Shown one piece after another: positions 36,161 through 44,696 of a stretch of 64,000 bases of DNA. A program made the translations under genes and the position numbers. How positions within the stretch are numbered: the first letter of the stretch is position 1; every line of letters starts with the position of its first letter. Source of the stretch: Terrimesophilobacter bigeumensis (lineage in GTDB: Bacteria > Actinomycetota > Actinomycetes > Actinomycetales > Microbacteriaceae); NCBI RefSeq assembly GCF_039537265.1, contig NZ_BAABAE010000003.1:1434867-1498866 (forward strand), read 5' to 3'. The notes below the pieces were generated by a model. It was not told the origin of the DNA. It did no database searches and saw only the letters and a list, made by a program, of their open reading frames with translations.

Positions 36161-37351
36161 ATGGACTGGCAGACGGCAGCGGACTCTGTGCCCTCGGGAT
36201 TCATCACCGAGGCGAATGTGCGCGCCCTCCTCGGCAAACCGCCGGCGACCGGTGCCTGGCGGGATGGCGACCCGGTGGGCGACCGGAGATTCGTCACCCT
36301 CGGCGCCCAACTGCTCGAGGCGGGCGGGAGCCTGCCGAGCGTCCGGATCGCCTACGAGACCTGGGGGACGCTGAACGACGACGCGAGCAACGCCGTACTC
36401 GTCCTGCATGCGCTCACCGGCGACAGCCACGTCTTGGGGGACGCCGGTCCAGGACACCAGACGAACGGCTGGTGGTCGGGCATCGTGGGACCGGGCGGAT
36501 ACATCGACACCGACCGCTGGTTCGTGGTCGCCCCGAACATGCTCGGCGGATGCCAGGGCACCACAGGACCGTCGAGTCCGGCCCCCAGCGGGCACGAGTG
36601 GGGCTCGCGCTTCCCCTACCTGACCATCCGCGACCAGGTCGCCACCCAGGCGGCCTTCTCGGATGCGATCGGCATCCGTCGCTGGGCCGCCGTCGTCGGC
36701 GGCTCGATGGGCGGCATGCAGGCCCTCGAATGGTCTGTGGGCTTCCCCGAGCGCCTCGAGCGGGTCGCCGTGCTCGCTGCGCCGGCAGTGAGCGATGCGG
36801 ACGAGATCGCCCTCAATTCCATCCAGCTCGAGGCCATCCGCATGGATCCCGGCTTTCACGGCGGTGACTACTACGACGCCAAGGACGGCGACGGCCCCCA
36901 CGCCGGCCTGGCGCTCGCCCGCCGGATGGCGCTGCTCAGCTACCGCTCGCCGAGCGAGCTCAACGACCGGTTCCGCCGCACCTGGCAGAGCGGTATCGAC
37001 CCGCTCGGCGGGCACGGCAAATTCGCGGTCGAGAGCTACCTCGACTTCCATGGGAACAAATTCACCCGGCGGTTCGACGCCAACAGCTACCTCGTGCTCG
37101 CCACGGCGATGAGTTCGCACGACATCGGCCGGGGTCGCGGCGGAACCGCCAGGGCCCTCGCGCAGGTCACGGCGAAGAGCCTCATCCTCGGCGTGGACAG
37201 CGACCGGCTCTTCCCGGTCGCAGCCCAGCAGGAGATCGCGGCGCATCTCGGGGTCGAGGCGGTCGTCATCGGCTCCGCTTTCGGGCACGACGCCTTCCTC
37301 ATCGAGCACGAACTCGTCGGCCCCCACCTCGCAGCGCTCCTGGAGCACTGA
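36161..37351 (+). CDS. metX: Homoserine O-acetyltransferase
   Basis: Alpha/beta-hydrolase-fold enzyme acetylating homoserine with acetyl-CoA. 396 aa from ATG 36161 (MDWQTAADSVPSGF). The nucleophile elbow is VGGSMGGMQALEWSV, and the late His is in GHDAFLIEHEL with Asp in LGVDSDRLFP. In-frame GTG 36149 and TTG 36134 are possible longer starts; GGGAG precedes both and AGGA sits close to the ATG, so the start is uncertain. Likely cotranscribed with metY. Confidence 0.94.
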   Translation: MDWQTAADSVPSGFITEANVRALLGKPPATGAWRDGDPVGDRRFVTLGAQLLEAGGSLPSVRIAYETWGTLNDDASNAVLVLHALTGDSHVLGDAGPGHQTNGWWSGIVGPGGYIDTDRWFVVAPNMLGGCQGTTGPSSPAPSGHEWGSRFPYLTIRDQVATQAAFSDAIGIRRWAAVVGGSMGGMQALEWSVGFPERLERVAVLAAPAVSDADEIALNSIQLEAIRMDPGFHGGDYYDAKDGDGPHAGLALARRMALLSYRSPSELNDRFRRTWQSGIDPLGGHGKFAVESYLDFHGNKFTRRFDANSYLVLATAMSSHDIGRGRGGTARALAQVTAKSLILGVDSDRLFPVAAQQEIAAHLGVEAVVIGSAFGHDAFLIEHELVGPHLAALLEH

Positions 37352-37387
37352 ACCCCGCGCGCTGCCGCCGGTCCGAAGCCCCGGGAT

Positions 37388-37393
37388 TACACT
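37388..37393 (+). promoter_or_regulatory. Candidate -10 box of a leaderless lipoprotein transcript
   Basis: TACACT, six bases before the ATG at 37400, in the 48-bp gap after metX. No Shine-Dalgarno present. Confidence 0.35.
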
Positions 37394-37399
37394 GTCGGA

Positions 37400-38290
37400 A
37401 TGCCGAAGCGGCGCCACGCCACCCTGGCGACCTCGATCGCTGTCACCTGTGCGGCCTTCGCCTGCCTGGGCGTGACCGGATGCGCCTCGCCCCCGGTGAA
37501 CACCGAGCTCCCGCCCGGCGTCTCCATCGATGTCTATCAGGGCCGGTTCGACTACGCGGACCACTCCCTCGAGATCGCGGTCGCCAACCACGGGCGGGCG
37601 CCGCTCGAGGTGGTGTCCGCCGAGTTCTCCTCCCCGACCTTCACCCCCGCCGCCGGCTACGCGCGCGTTCCGACGACCGTGCGCCCCGGCACCTCGACCG
37701 ACCTCAAAGTCCTGCTTCCACCCGCGGTGTGCGCTGCCGAGCCCGGAGACCCGGTCGTCGCGATCGACTTCACGATCGAGGGGGTCGCGTACCGCGTCAC
37801 GATGACCCCCGACGACCGGCTGGGCCAACTCCCCAAGATCGCGGCGGAGGACTGCCGGGGCGAGTTCGTCGCCGAGGTCGCCACGATCGAGGCGGCATCC
37901 GGATTCACGGAGACGACCATCGACGGCAGGCCTGCGGCCGAACTCGAGTTCACCGCCACACCGACGGGGCAGGGCGGCATACTCACGATCGACACCGTGC
38001 GCGGGAGTCCACTCGTGAGCCTGCGCGACCCGGTGACCGGCATCGTGGGCGAAACGGTGCCGCTCGAACTCGACATCGGGTCGGCGAAGGGCCCCGTCCC
38101 GTTCACCCTCACCCTGATCCCCGCGCGCTGCGATCCGCACGTCGTACAGGAGGACAAGCGCGGTACCTTCTTCACTTTCACCGTCACGACCCGGCAGGAC
38201 ACGGGCGTCATCTACCTGGGTGTCAGCGACGCCGTTCGCTCGGCCCTCTACGACTTCGTCGCCCTCTCCTGCGGCTGGGATCGACACTGA
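37400..38290 (+). CDS. Predicted lipoprotein, function unknown
   Basis: 296 aa. A signal peptide (ATSIAVTCAAFACLGVTGC) ends in a lipobox with Cys near residue 28, so it is likely anchored to the outer face of the membrane. The mature part is beta-rich with regularly spaced strands (YQGRFDYADHSLEIAVANHG, cut) and four further cysteines, looking like two Ig-like beta-sandwich repeats. No family is recognised with confidence. It lies between metX and the signalling unit with its own candidate promoter. Confidence 0.75.
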   Translation: MPKRRHATLATSIAVTCAAFACLGVTGCASPPVNTELPPGVSIDVYQGRFDYADHSLEIAVANHGRAPLEVVSAEFSSPTFTPAAGYARVPTTVRPGTSTDLKVLLPPAVCAAEPGDPVVAIDFTIEGVAYRVTMTPDDRLGQLPKIAAEDCRGEFVAEVATIEAASGFTETTIDGRPAAELEFTATPTGQGGILTIDTVRGSPLVSLRDPVTGIVGETVPLELDIGSAKGPVPFTLTLIPARCDPHVVQEDKRGTFFTFTVTTRQDTGVIYLGVSDAVRSALYDFVALSCGWDRH

Positions 38291-38347
38291 CAATCGCCCG
38301 TCAGGAAGCTGAGAGTTGACAAAACTCCGGTGTGGCGGTGTCGCACC

Positions 38348-38365
38348 CCCACTTGTGGGTACAAG
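38348..38365. promoter_or_regulatory. Overlapping inverted repeats upstream of the histidine kinase gene
   Basis: CCCAC-TT-GTGGG (38348-38359) overlaps CTTGT-GGGT-ACAAG (38352-38365). A consensus -35, TTGACA, sits at 38316-38321, but no good -10 was found at 16-18 bases. Possible operator for the signalling genes. Confidence 0.3.
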
Positions 38366-38383
38366 CGTGTGACCATAGCAGGT

Positions 38384-39559
38384 GTGGAACTCATCGCCAA
38401 GGAACGCGATCGCCTGCTGCACCGAGCTGCCCGATTCATCGGCATCTCGCTGGCCGTCGTGGCTTTCCTCGGTCTGAGCGTTCCCGGAGTCGTCGACCTC
38501 ACGAGTCTGTTCGCCGCGCTCCTGCTCTGTGTTCTTCTGGTCTTCAGCCTGGTGCGGCTCGGCGGTGACCACTCGATCCTGTGGGTCCTGCTCGGTCTCG
38601 CGGCCGGTCTCGGGGTACTCACGATCGTGCAGCTTCCGTTCGGTGCACCCGACCAGAGCGCCCTGGCGACTGCGCTCATCCCCTTCGCGGGCGGCACGAT
38701 CGCGTCGTTCGCGCTCGTACTCACCGGCCGCATCCCGCGCGTCGTCATTCTCGTCGCCGGCTTCGCCGCGACCGTCGGACTCGTCGTGCTCGCGACCGGC
38801 AGTTCCAACCCGCTCAGCTACCCGGTGGGCGCCGTCGTCCTCGGGTGGATCATCTTCACGTTCGTCGGACTCTGGGTGTCCTCGAGCGTGCCCAGGGCGG
38901 CCCGGCGCATCAACAACATCGGGCGCGCCCATCGCGCGGAGCGCCAGGCCAGCGAGATCGAGGCGCAACGCCGACAGGGCGCACGCCTGTTGCATGACAC
39001 GGTGCTGGCGACCCTCACCCTCCTCGCCCACTCCGGCGTCGGGGTGACCGAAGACGCCCTGCGCGCGCAGGCCGGGGACGACGCACAACTCCTGCGGCAG
39101 TTGCGCCTCGGCTCAACCCCGGCGCCCCAGGACCTGCCCCTGGCGACCGGCGCGATTCCGGTTGCCGCAACCGACGATGCCATCCTCGGGACGACACTGG
39201 AGTCCGTCAAGCAGCGTTTCGGCCGGATCGGCCTCGAGGTCAGCTGGCACGGGACCGGCCAGGTGCTCCTGCCGAGCGAGGTGCTCGACGCGTTCCTCCT
39301 CGCCCTGGCCGAGTGCCTCGAGAATGTCAGAAGGCATGCCGGGGTCACCGAGGCGCATGTGACGATCACCGACGACGAGACGACCGTGCGGGCCATGGTC
39401 ACCGATTCCGGGATCGGCTTCGACGTGAGGGACATCGACTCCGCCCGGCTCGGCCTCAAGGACTCGGTGATCGCCCGCCTCGGGGAGGTGGGGGGAACCG
39501 CAAGGCTCTTCTCCTCCCCCGGTTCGGGGACGACGGTCGTGCTGGAGGTGCCGAAGTGA
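38384..39559 (+). CDS. Sensor histidine kinase (NarL-partner type)
   Basis: About 391 aa with five or six N-terminal membrane helices (GISLAVVAFLGLSVPGVVDL onward) and little outside the membrane, so it likely senses membrane or intramembrane signals. The phospho-accepting His is near residue 204 in ARLLHDTVLATLTLLAHSG. The ATPase domain has an N-box (LAECLENVRRHAGVTEAHVT), G1 (VTDSGIGFD) and G2 (SSPGSGTTVVLEVPK). The start is uncertain: GTG 38384 follows AGCAGG closely; GTG 38369 is the alternative. Its stop overlaps the next gene's GTG (GTGA). Confidence 0.88.
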   Translation: MELIAKERDRLLHRAARFIGISLAVVAFLGLSVPGVVDLTSLFAALLLCVLLVFSLVRLGGDHSILWVLLGLAAGLGVLTIVQLPFGAPDQSALATALIPFAGGTIASFALVLTGRIPRVVILVAGFAATVGLVVLATGSSNPLSYPVGAVVLGWIIFTFVGLWVSSSVPRAARRINNIGRAHRAERQASEIEAQRRQGARLLHDTVLATLTLLAHSGVGVTEDALRAQAGDDAQLLRQLRLGSTPAPQDLPLATGAIPVAATDDAILGTTLESVKQRFGRIGLEVSWHGTGQVLLPSEVLDAFLLALAECLENVRRHAGVTEAHVTITDDETTVRAMVTDSGIGFDVRDIDSARLGLKDSVIARLGEVGGTARLFSSPGSGTTVVLEVPK

Positions 39560-40839
39560 GCGGATACGCACGTCCGGAGGAGAACACGCTCGGCGTCGTC
39601 ATCGGCAAGCGCGGGCGCCCCAAGCCCTCGGCCGGCTCGCCAGCCGCACGCGCCCTGCGCCAGGCGAGCGCCGGCGGTGCGAGCCTCGGAACCGGCTACC
39701 TGGGGATCGGCGCCGGTGTCGTCGCGGGGATCGCCGCCGTCTTCGGGCTCGCGATGTTCGTGTCGAACCTCGCCATCTATCCGAACCCCCTCCCCGGTGC
39801 CTTCGCCTGGCTCGTGTACTGCCTCGCCCTCGCCACGATCGGTGTCACGATCACGATTCTCGGCGAGCGGATGCCGACCTGGCTGTTCGCGGTCTTCCTC
39901 GCCAGCCTGGGGATCGTCATCGCCCTCGACTTCCTCGCCATCTGGCCGCTCGGCAATATCGGAGCGAGCGCTACGGCATCCGTCGCGGCGAGCTACGGGC
40001 TCCTCATCGCCGTCACGCTCCGGCGCGCCGCCGAGATCCTCGTGGCAGCCGGGCTCATCGCCGTCGCCTTCATCGTCGCGATCCTCCTCACCACCCCGCT
40101 GGACGCCTCGACCCTTCCCGCGCAGGCCGTCGTGCTCGCCGCGGTCATCCTTCCCCCGGTCTTCGCGACCTGGTTCGTCGTCCAGTTCCGCCGGATCGTG
40201 CAGCTCGAGCTCGACCGGGTGCTCGTCCAGAGCACCGTCTCCGCTCCGCGGTTCGCGGTCGGGATGCTCGCGTCGGAGGAACTCGCCCGACTCGACCTCG
40301 CCGCCGAGGAGCTCTTCGAATCGGTCTCGAGCGGCCGCACCAGGCTCCCCCTCGACCCGAAGACCGCCTCGATCGCCGCATCCCTCGCGACGGAGCTCCG
40401 ACTCCACCTCATCGAGGGCCGACGCGAGACCTGGCTCTACCACGCGATCACCGAGTCCGAGCAGCTCGGCAAGTCGGTGACGCTCTCCGACGCGGGAAGC
40501 CTGGCCGGCCTTCTCGACCCCCAGCAACGCGATGGACTGCTCTCCGCCGTCTGGCTCCTGGTGAGCGACAAGTCGAAACAGAGGCGGACCGTGCAGCTCA
40601 CGCTCGGCCCTGTCGCCGCCTCCGATGTCGACTCGCAGACGAACTCGATCTCGGTGCCGATCGTCGTCGCGACGACCGGGATCTCCCGCAGCCGCGTCGA
40701 CCCGGCGACTTGGGGCTCGATCGCCCGCGTCGGTCCGTTCACCAATTCGACGGAGAACTCCATCCTGCGCGTCGAGATCGATTGCCTGGTGGCGAACCCC
40801 GCAGACCAATACCATGCTGAACAGGCAGCACAACGATAG
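39556..40839 (+). CDS. Membrane protein with a degenerate kinase-like cytoplasmic half
   Basis: 427 aa, GTG start overlapping the kinase stop. Residues about 40-215 form six or so helices (GIGAGVVAGIAAVFGLAMFV onward). The cytoplasmic half has ASEELARLDLAAEELFESVS, then LRLHLIEGRRETWLYHAITE and DPQQRDGLLSAVWLLVSD, which echo the dimerisation and N-box layout of histidine kinases. No phospho-His motif, N-box Asn or G boxes are seen, so catalysis is unlikely. Probably a sensing or regulatory partner of the kinase before it. No established family name. Confidence 0.7.
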   Translation: MSGYARPEENTLGVVIGKRGRPKPSAGSPAARALRQASAGGASLGTGYLGIGAGVVAGIAAVFGLAMFVSNLAIYPNPLPGAFAWLVYCLALATIGVTITILGERMPTWLFAVFLASLGIVIALDFLAIWPLGNIGASATASVAASYGLLIAVTLRRAAEILVAAGLIAVAFIVAILLTTPLDASTLPAQAVVLAAVILPPVFATWFVVQFRRIVQLELDRVLVQSTVSAPRFAVGMLASEELARLDLAAEELFESVSSGRTRLPLDPKTASIAASLATELRLHLIEGRRETWLYHAITESEQLGKSVTLSDAGSLAGLLDPQQRDGLLSAVWLLVSDKSKQRRTVQLTLGPVAASDVDSQTNSISVPIVVATTGISRSRVDPATWGSIARVGPFTNSTENSILRVEIDCLVANPADQYHAEQAAQR

Positions 40840-40849
40840 GGGCACGACC

Positions 40850-41521
40850 GTGACGACTACTGAGGGACCCATCCGCCTGGCGCTCGTGGACGACCACCGG
40901 ATGCTGCTCGGGGCGCTCACCGAGTGGATCCGGGGTGCGGCATCCGACATCTCGATGGTCGCGGCGGTGACCACCTGGCCGGAACTGCTGACCCACCCGG
41001 AGTTCCCCGTCGACGTGGTCCTGCTCGACCTCGACCTCAAGGACAACCTCCCGATCTCGCTCAAGATCTCGACGCTCAAGACGACGGGCGTCAAGACCGT
41101 GCTCATGAGCACATACTCCGAGCCGAACGTCGTGCGCGAGGCGCTCGCGGCCGGCGCGCTCGGCTACCTCGTCAAGAGCGAGGATGCGGCCATGATCGTC
41201 GAGGCGATCCGCGCCGCCCACCAGGGCGAGGCCTTCATCTCGGCAGAGCTCGACCTCGCGCTCAATGCGAGCGACGTGGGCGGTGCGCCCAAGCTGAGCG
41301 CGCAGGAGCGTCGCGTGATGGCGCTCTACGGCGGCGGCGAGCCGGTCAAATCGGTCGCCTTCCAACTGGGGATCTCGGAAGAGACGGCGAAGTCCTACCT
41401 CAAGCGCATCCGGGAGAAGTATCGCGTGGCCGGGATCGATGTGGGGACGAAGGTGGCGTTGCGCAAACGGGCCATCCAGGACGGCATCCTGCTGCAGTCC
41501 GACGAGAGCGGTGCGCTCTAG
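40850..41521 (+). CDS. LuxR/NarL-family response regulator
   Basis: 223 aa from GTG 40850, with AGGGG eight bases upstream; in-frame ATG 40814 would overlap the preceding gene. The receiver domain has the acidic pair at Asp14-Asp15, phospho-Asp60 (VVLLDLDLKDN) and Lys in GYLVKSEDAA. The C-terminal HTH is APKLSAQERRVMALYGGGEP followed by GISEETAKSYLKRIREKY, with SYLKRIR as recognition helix. Expected target of the kinase two genes upstream. Its TAG stop overlaps the convergent gene's stop. Confidence 0.93.
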   Translation: MTTTEGPIRLALVDDHRMLLGALTEWIRGAASDISMVAAVTTWPELLTHPEFPVDVVLLDLDLKDNLPISLKISTLKTTGVKTVLMSTYSEPNVVREALAAGALGYLVKSEDAAMIVEAIRAAHQGEAFISAELDLALNASDVGGAPKLSAQERRVMALYGGGEPVKSVAFQLGISEETAKSYLKRIREKYRVAGIDVGTKVALRKRAIQDGILLQSDESGAL

Positions 41522-42750
41522 TCCACCGTCTCCGGGCGGGCCATGGCCCACAGCGCATGCACTGCCCAGCCGAGCAGGACGACGACCAGCGCGTTGCGGG
41601 CGGTGAGCGCGGCCAGCATGACCGGATGCAGCCCGAGCAGCCACCCGTAGAGGTAGGGGTAGATCGCCTGGGTCATGACGGCGACGACGGCGCTCACGAC
41701 AGCGGGGACCACGAACCACCATCGATCCTCCGGGTGGCGCGTCACGAGGCCGAGCACCAGGGGAACGGCGAGCCATCCGATGAACTGGGGCGATCCGACC
41801 TTGTTGAAGACGATGAGGGCCGCCACGAGGGCGAGTGAGAGCGTGGCGAGCACGATGGGCGGCTCCGCCCCCCTGCGCACGGCGAGGACGGCGACGAGGA
41901 CGATCGCGGCGACCGCGAGCGCCATGAGCGGCGTCATGAGAGCGCCCACGATTCCGACCCCGTCGCCCGTGACCTGCCAGGTGAGGATGTGCTGGTCGTA
42001 GTAGAGGGAGGTGCCCGGCACACCGGCGAAGGCCTGCCACAACCAGATCGTGCTGATCGGCGCCTCGACCTGCAGCCCTCGCCCGGTCTGCTGAGTCACG
42101 AAGCTCAGGACGTTGGCCCCGCTTCCGAAGGACAGGGCGCCGGCGATCACGAGCACGCTCACGAGCACGGCGGTGCCCAGCACCCGCAGGCGATCCCCCA
42201 GCGCGACGACCATCGCTGCGACGATCGCCGCCGGCCAGACCTTGACCCAGGCTGCGATCGACAGGATGAGGGCGGCCAGCCGCGGCCGCGCGGCGGCGAA
42301 CATGACCCCGACGATGCCGAGCGCGATGGTCACGGTGTCGATGCGGCCGAGGGCGATGGGACCGAGCAGGAGGAGGAAGCCGAGCCACGACCACGCCGCC
42401 ACGCTACGGACGCCGTCACGACGGGTGGTGCGACGCCATCCGATGATGCTCGCGAAGGCGACGGCGTCGAGAATCATCATCAGGCTGAGCCAGGTGCTCA
42501 CGTAAAGGCCCGGACCGAGAGCCCCGGCGGCGAGCATGGGGAAGATCGCGAGAATGGGATACACCCAGGAACTGTGGATGCCCACCCAGAAGCCGGCGAG
42601 GAATACCTGGTCCGACCAGAACTTGTAGACGATCGACACGTCGCCGAGCGGGAGTCCGGGCCCGTAGAGATTGAGGAGGCCGAGCCAGAGGTGCACGACC
42701 ATGAACGCCGACCACAGGGCGACCGGGTTCCTGCCGATTGTCCTCATCAC
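41518..42750 (-). CDS. Polyprenol-phosphate-mannose-dependent glycosyltransferase-like membrane protein (GT87/DUF2029 type)
   Basis: 410 aa with about ten membrane helices, of the GT-C fold. An early extracytoplasmic loop carries GDVSIVYKFWSDQVFLAG, where the first Asp fits the catalytic position of GT-C enzymes. SIAAWVKVWPAAIVAAMVVA is the conserved K-x-W-P-type block of the GT87 group. It may add mannose or another hexose to a surface glycan or lipoglycan. Donor and acceptor are inferred from the family only. Sits alone between the response regulator and nnrD. Confidence 0.78.
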   Translation of the reverse strand: MMRTIGRNPVALWSAFMVVHLWLGLLNLYGPGLPLGDVSIVYKFWSDQVFLAGFWVGIHSSWVYPILAIFPMLAAGALGPGLYVSTWLSLMMILDAVAFASIIGWRRTTRRDGVRSVAAWSWLGFLLLLGPIALGRIDTVTIALGIVGVMFAAARPRLAALILSIAAWVKVWPAAIVAAMVVALGDRLRVLGTAVLVSVLVIAGALSFGSGANVLSFVTQQTGRGLQVEAPISTIWLWQAFAGVPGTSLYYDQHILTWQVTGDGVGIVGALMTPLMALAVAAIVLVAVLAVRRGAEPPIVLATLSLALVAALIVFNKVGSPQFIGWLAVPLVLGLVTRHPEDRWWFVVPAVVSAVVAVMTQAIYPYLYGWLLGLHPVMLAALTARNALVVVLLGWAVHALWAMARPETVD

Positions 42751-42787
42751 GGTTCAGCGTAACCGACCGCGAGCCGCACCCCTCCCG

Positions 42788-43597
42788 TCACAGCGCGGCG
42801 ATGACACCCGGCAGTGCGGCGTTGAGCCCGAGCACGGTGAACGGGCCCCCCGCTCCGGCCCGGCTGCCGGCGAGCCCGTGCAGCAGCACGGCGGTCGCGG
42901 CGAGCTGCGTCAGGACGGAGTCGTCCTCGGCGATGGCCCTGGCATGCGTCGCCAACAGGGCGCCGAGGATGCCCCCGAGCGCATCCCCCGTCCCCGCCGT
43001 CGCCAGCCAGGTGGTCCGCGCTTCGACGCGGAAGCTGCCGCCCGGCCCCGCGATCCAGGTCGTGTGACCCTTGAGCACGACCGTCGTATCGAGGCTGCGC
43101 GCGGCACGCCCCGCCCACTCCTCGGGTTCGGCCGCGATCTCGGCGGCATCCGCCCCGAGCGTCCTCGCGAGTTCGCCGTAGTGGGGAGTCAGCACGGTCG
43201 GGCCCTCCGCATCATCCGAGTAGCCGATGGCTCCGGCATCCAGGACGAGCGGATTCCCGGACTCGAGTGCCGTCCACAATCGCGCGGAGGCCAGCGAGTC
43301 GTCGGTCACATCCTCCATCCCCGAGCCCACGAGCCAGGCCTGCACCCGGCCGTCGACCGTGACGGCTTCCGGCCGCTGCCCGAGGACGAGGGATGCGGCC
43401 CGCTCCGGGCCGAGGTAGCGCACCATGCCGACCCCGGTGTGCAGTGCGGCGTCGACCCCGATGACCGCGGCTCCGGGGTAGTCGACCGAACCGGTGATGA
43501 CCCCGAGCACGCCGTGCGAGTACTTGTCGTCCCACTCCGTGGGCACCGCGATCCAGTCGCGCGCCGACTCCGGCGTCCACTCGGCGTAACCGGCCAT
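42788..43597 (-). CDS. nnrD: ADP-dependent (S)-NAD(P)H-hydrate dehydratase
   Basis: Repairs damaged hydrated NADH and NADPH. 269 aa from ATG 43597, only the C-terminal ribokinase-like (CARKD) domain: the fused epimerase domain of E. coli NnrD is not present. Motifs seen are HTGVGMVRYLGPERAASL, the NPLVLDAGAIG block, PTVLTPHYGELART, VVLKGHTTWIAGP and the key anion hole GTGDALGGILGAL. An epimerase partner would have to lie elsewhere. Confidence 0.92.
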   Translation of the reverse strand: MAGYAEWTPESARDWIAVPTEWDDKYSHGVLGVITGSVDYPGAAVIGVDAALHTGVGMVRYLGPERAASLVLGQRPEAVTVDGRVQAWLVGSGMEDVTDDSLASARLWTALESGNPLVLDAGAIGYSDDAEGPTVLTPHYGELARTLGADAAEIAAEPEEWAGRAARSLDTTVVLKGHTTWIAGPGGSFRVEARTTWLATAGTGDALGGILGALLATHARAIAEDDSVLTQLAATAVLLHGLAGSRAGAGGPFTVLGLNAALPGVIAAL

Positions 43598-43649
43598 GCC
43601 ACCACGATAGTCAGCCCTGGCTGGTAGTGCACCGGGCCGGATGGCCGGC

Positions 43650-44696
43650 TCAGGAGCGATGCCGACGGGTGGCGTCCTGCACCTCGCCGACGAGTTCTTC
43701 GATGATGTCCTCGAGGAACAGCACGCCGCGCGCGGTCCCGTGCTCGTCGAAGACGCGCGCGAGGTGCACGCCCGAGCGACGCATGGCCGCGAGCGCATCC
43801 TCGAGATCCGTGTCCTGGAAGATCGAGATGAGCCGACGGGCGCGCTTGGCGGGTACCGGTTGGGAGAATTCCACGGTCTCCTCGAGGTCGATGACGTCCT
43901 TGAGATGCAGGTAGCCGCTCGGTTCTCCGTCGGCGTCGAGCAGCACGTACCGCGAGAACCCGTGCTGGGCGACGGCACGCTCGACCTGTTCGGGTGTAGT
44001 CCCTTCGGGAAGGCTCACGAGCTGCGCCATCCCGACGGCGATGTCGCGCACCTTCTTCGCGCTGAACTCGAAGGCGGCGGTGAGGGCACCGATGTCGTCC
44101 TTGAGCACTCCCTCACGCCGCGACTGGGCGACGATGTTGGCGACCTCGTCGATCGTGAACGCGCTGTTCGCCTCGTTCTTCGGTTCGACCCTGAAAAGCC
44201 GCAGCACACCGTTGGCGGTGGCGTTGAGCGCGACGATGATCGGGTGGAACACCTTCGAGACCCAGACGAGCGGCGGGGCGAGCAGGAGTGCGGCCCGGTC
44301 GGGCATCGAGAACGACAGGTTCTTCGGCACCATCTCGCCGAGCACGACGTGCAGGTACGACACGATCACGAGGGCGACCGCGAACGCCACCCCGGCGATG
44401 ACCGGCTCCGGCCAGCCGGTGACCGCGAGCGGGAACTCGAGCAGGTGGTGGATGGCCGGCTCCGAGACGTTCAGGATGAGCAGCGAGCAGACGGTGATGC
44501 CGAGCTGGCTCGTCGCGAGCATGAGCGTCGCGTGCTCCATCGCGTAGAGCGTCGTCCTGGCTGCGCGGCTGCCCGCATCCGCCCTCGGCTCGATCTGGGA
44601 CCGGCGCGCGGAGATGACCGCGAACTCCGCCGCCACGAAGAAGGCGTTGAACACGAGCAGGATGCCGAGCCAGGCGATGCCCCAGAAGTCGGTCAC
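43650..44696 (-). CDS. CNNM/CorC-type membrane protein with CBS domains
   Basis: 348 aa. An N-terminal CNNM (DUF21) transmembrane domain (FVAAEFAVISARRSQIE; YLHVVLGEMVPKNLSF) precedes a Bateman pair of CBS domains (VSLPEGTTPEQVERAVAQHG; RRLISIFQDTDLEDALAAMR). The family acts in magnesium/cobalt transport or efflux. Unlike its neighbour it ends soon after the CBS pair and lacks the C-terminal CorC_HlyC domain. The two genes overlap by four bases and probably act together. Confidence 0.92.
   Translation of the reverse strand: MTDFWGIAWLGILLVFNAFFVAAEFAVISARRSQIEPRADAGSRAARTTLYAMEHATLMLATSQLGITVCSLLILNVSEPAIHHLLEFPLAVTGWPEPVIAGVAFAVALVIVSYLHVVLGEMVPKNLSFSMPDRAALLLAPPLVWVSKVFHPIIVALNATANGVLRLFRVEPKNEANSAFTIDEVANIVAQSRREGVLKDDIGALTAAFEFSAKKVRDIAVGMAQLVSLPEGTTPEQVERAVAQHGFSRYVLLDADGEPSGYLHLKDVIDLEETVEFSQPVPAKRARRLISIFQDTDLEDALAAMRRSGVHLARVFDEHGTARGVLFLEDIIEELVGEVQDATRRHRS

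Noticed and set aside
38316..38345. Sigma-A promoter for the three-gene signalling unit
   Set aside because: TTGACA is a perfect -35, but hexamers at 16-19 bases downstream (around GTCGCA) are not plausible -10 boxes.
34700..39088. Very long open frame on the minus strand opposite metY-metX and the lipoprotein/kinase genes
   Set aside because: Low-complexity Arg/Glu/Gly/Asp-rich translation with no family motif; it is the antisense shadow expected at high GC, and the plus-strand genes have clear catalytic motifs.
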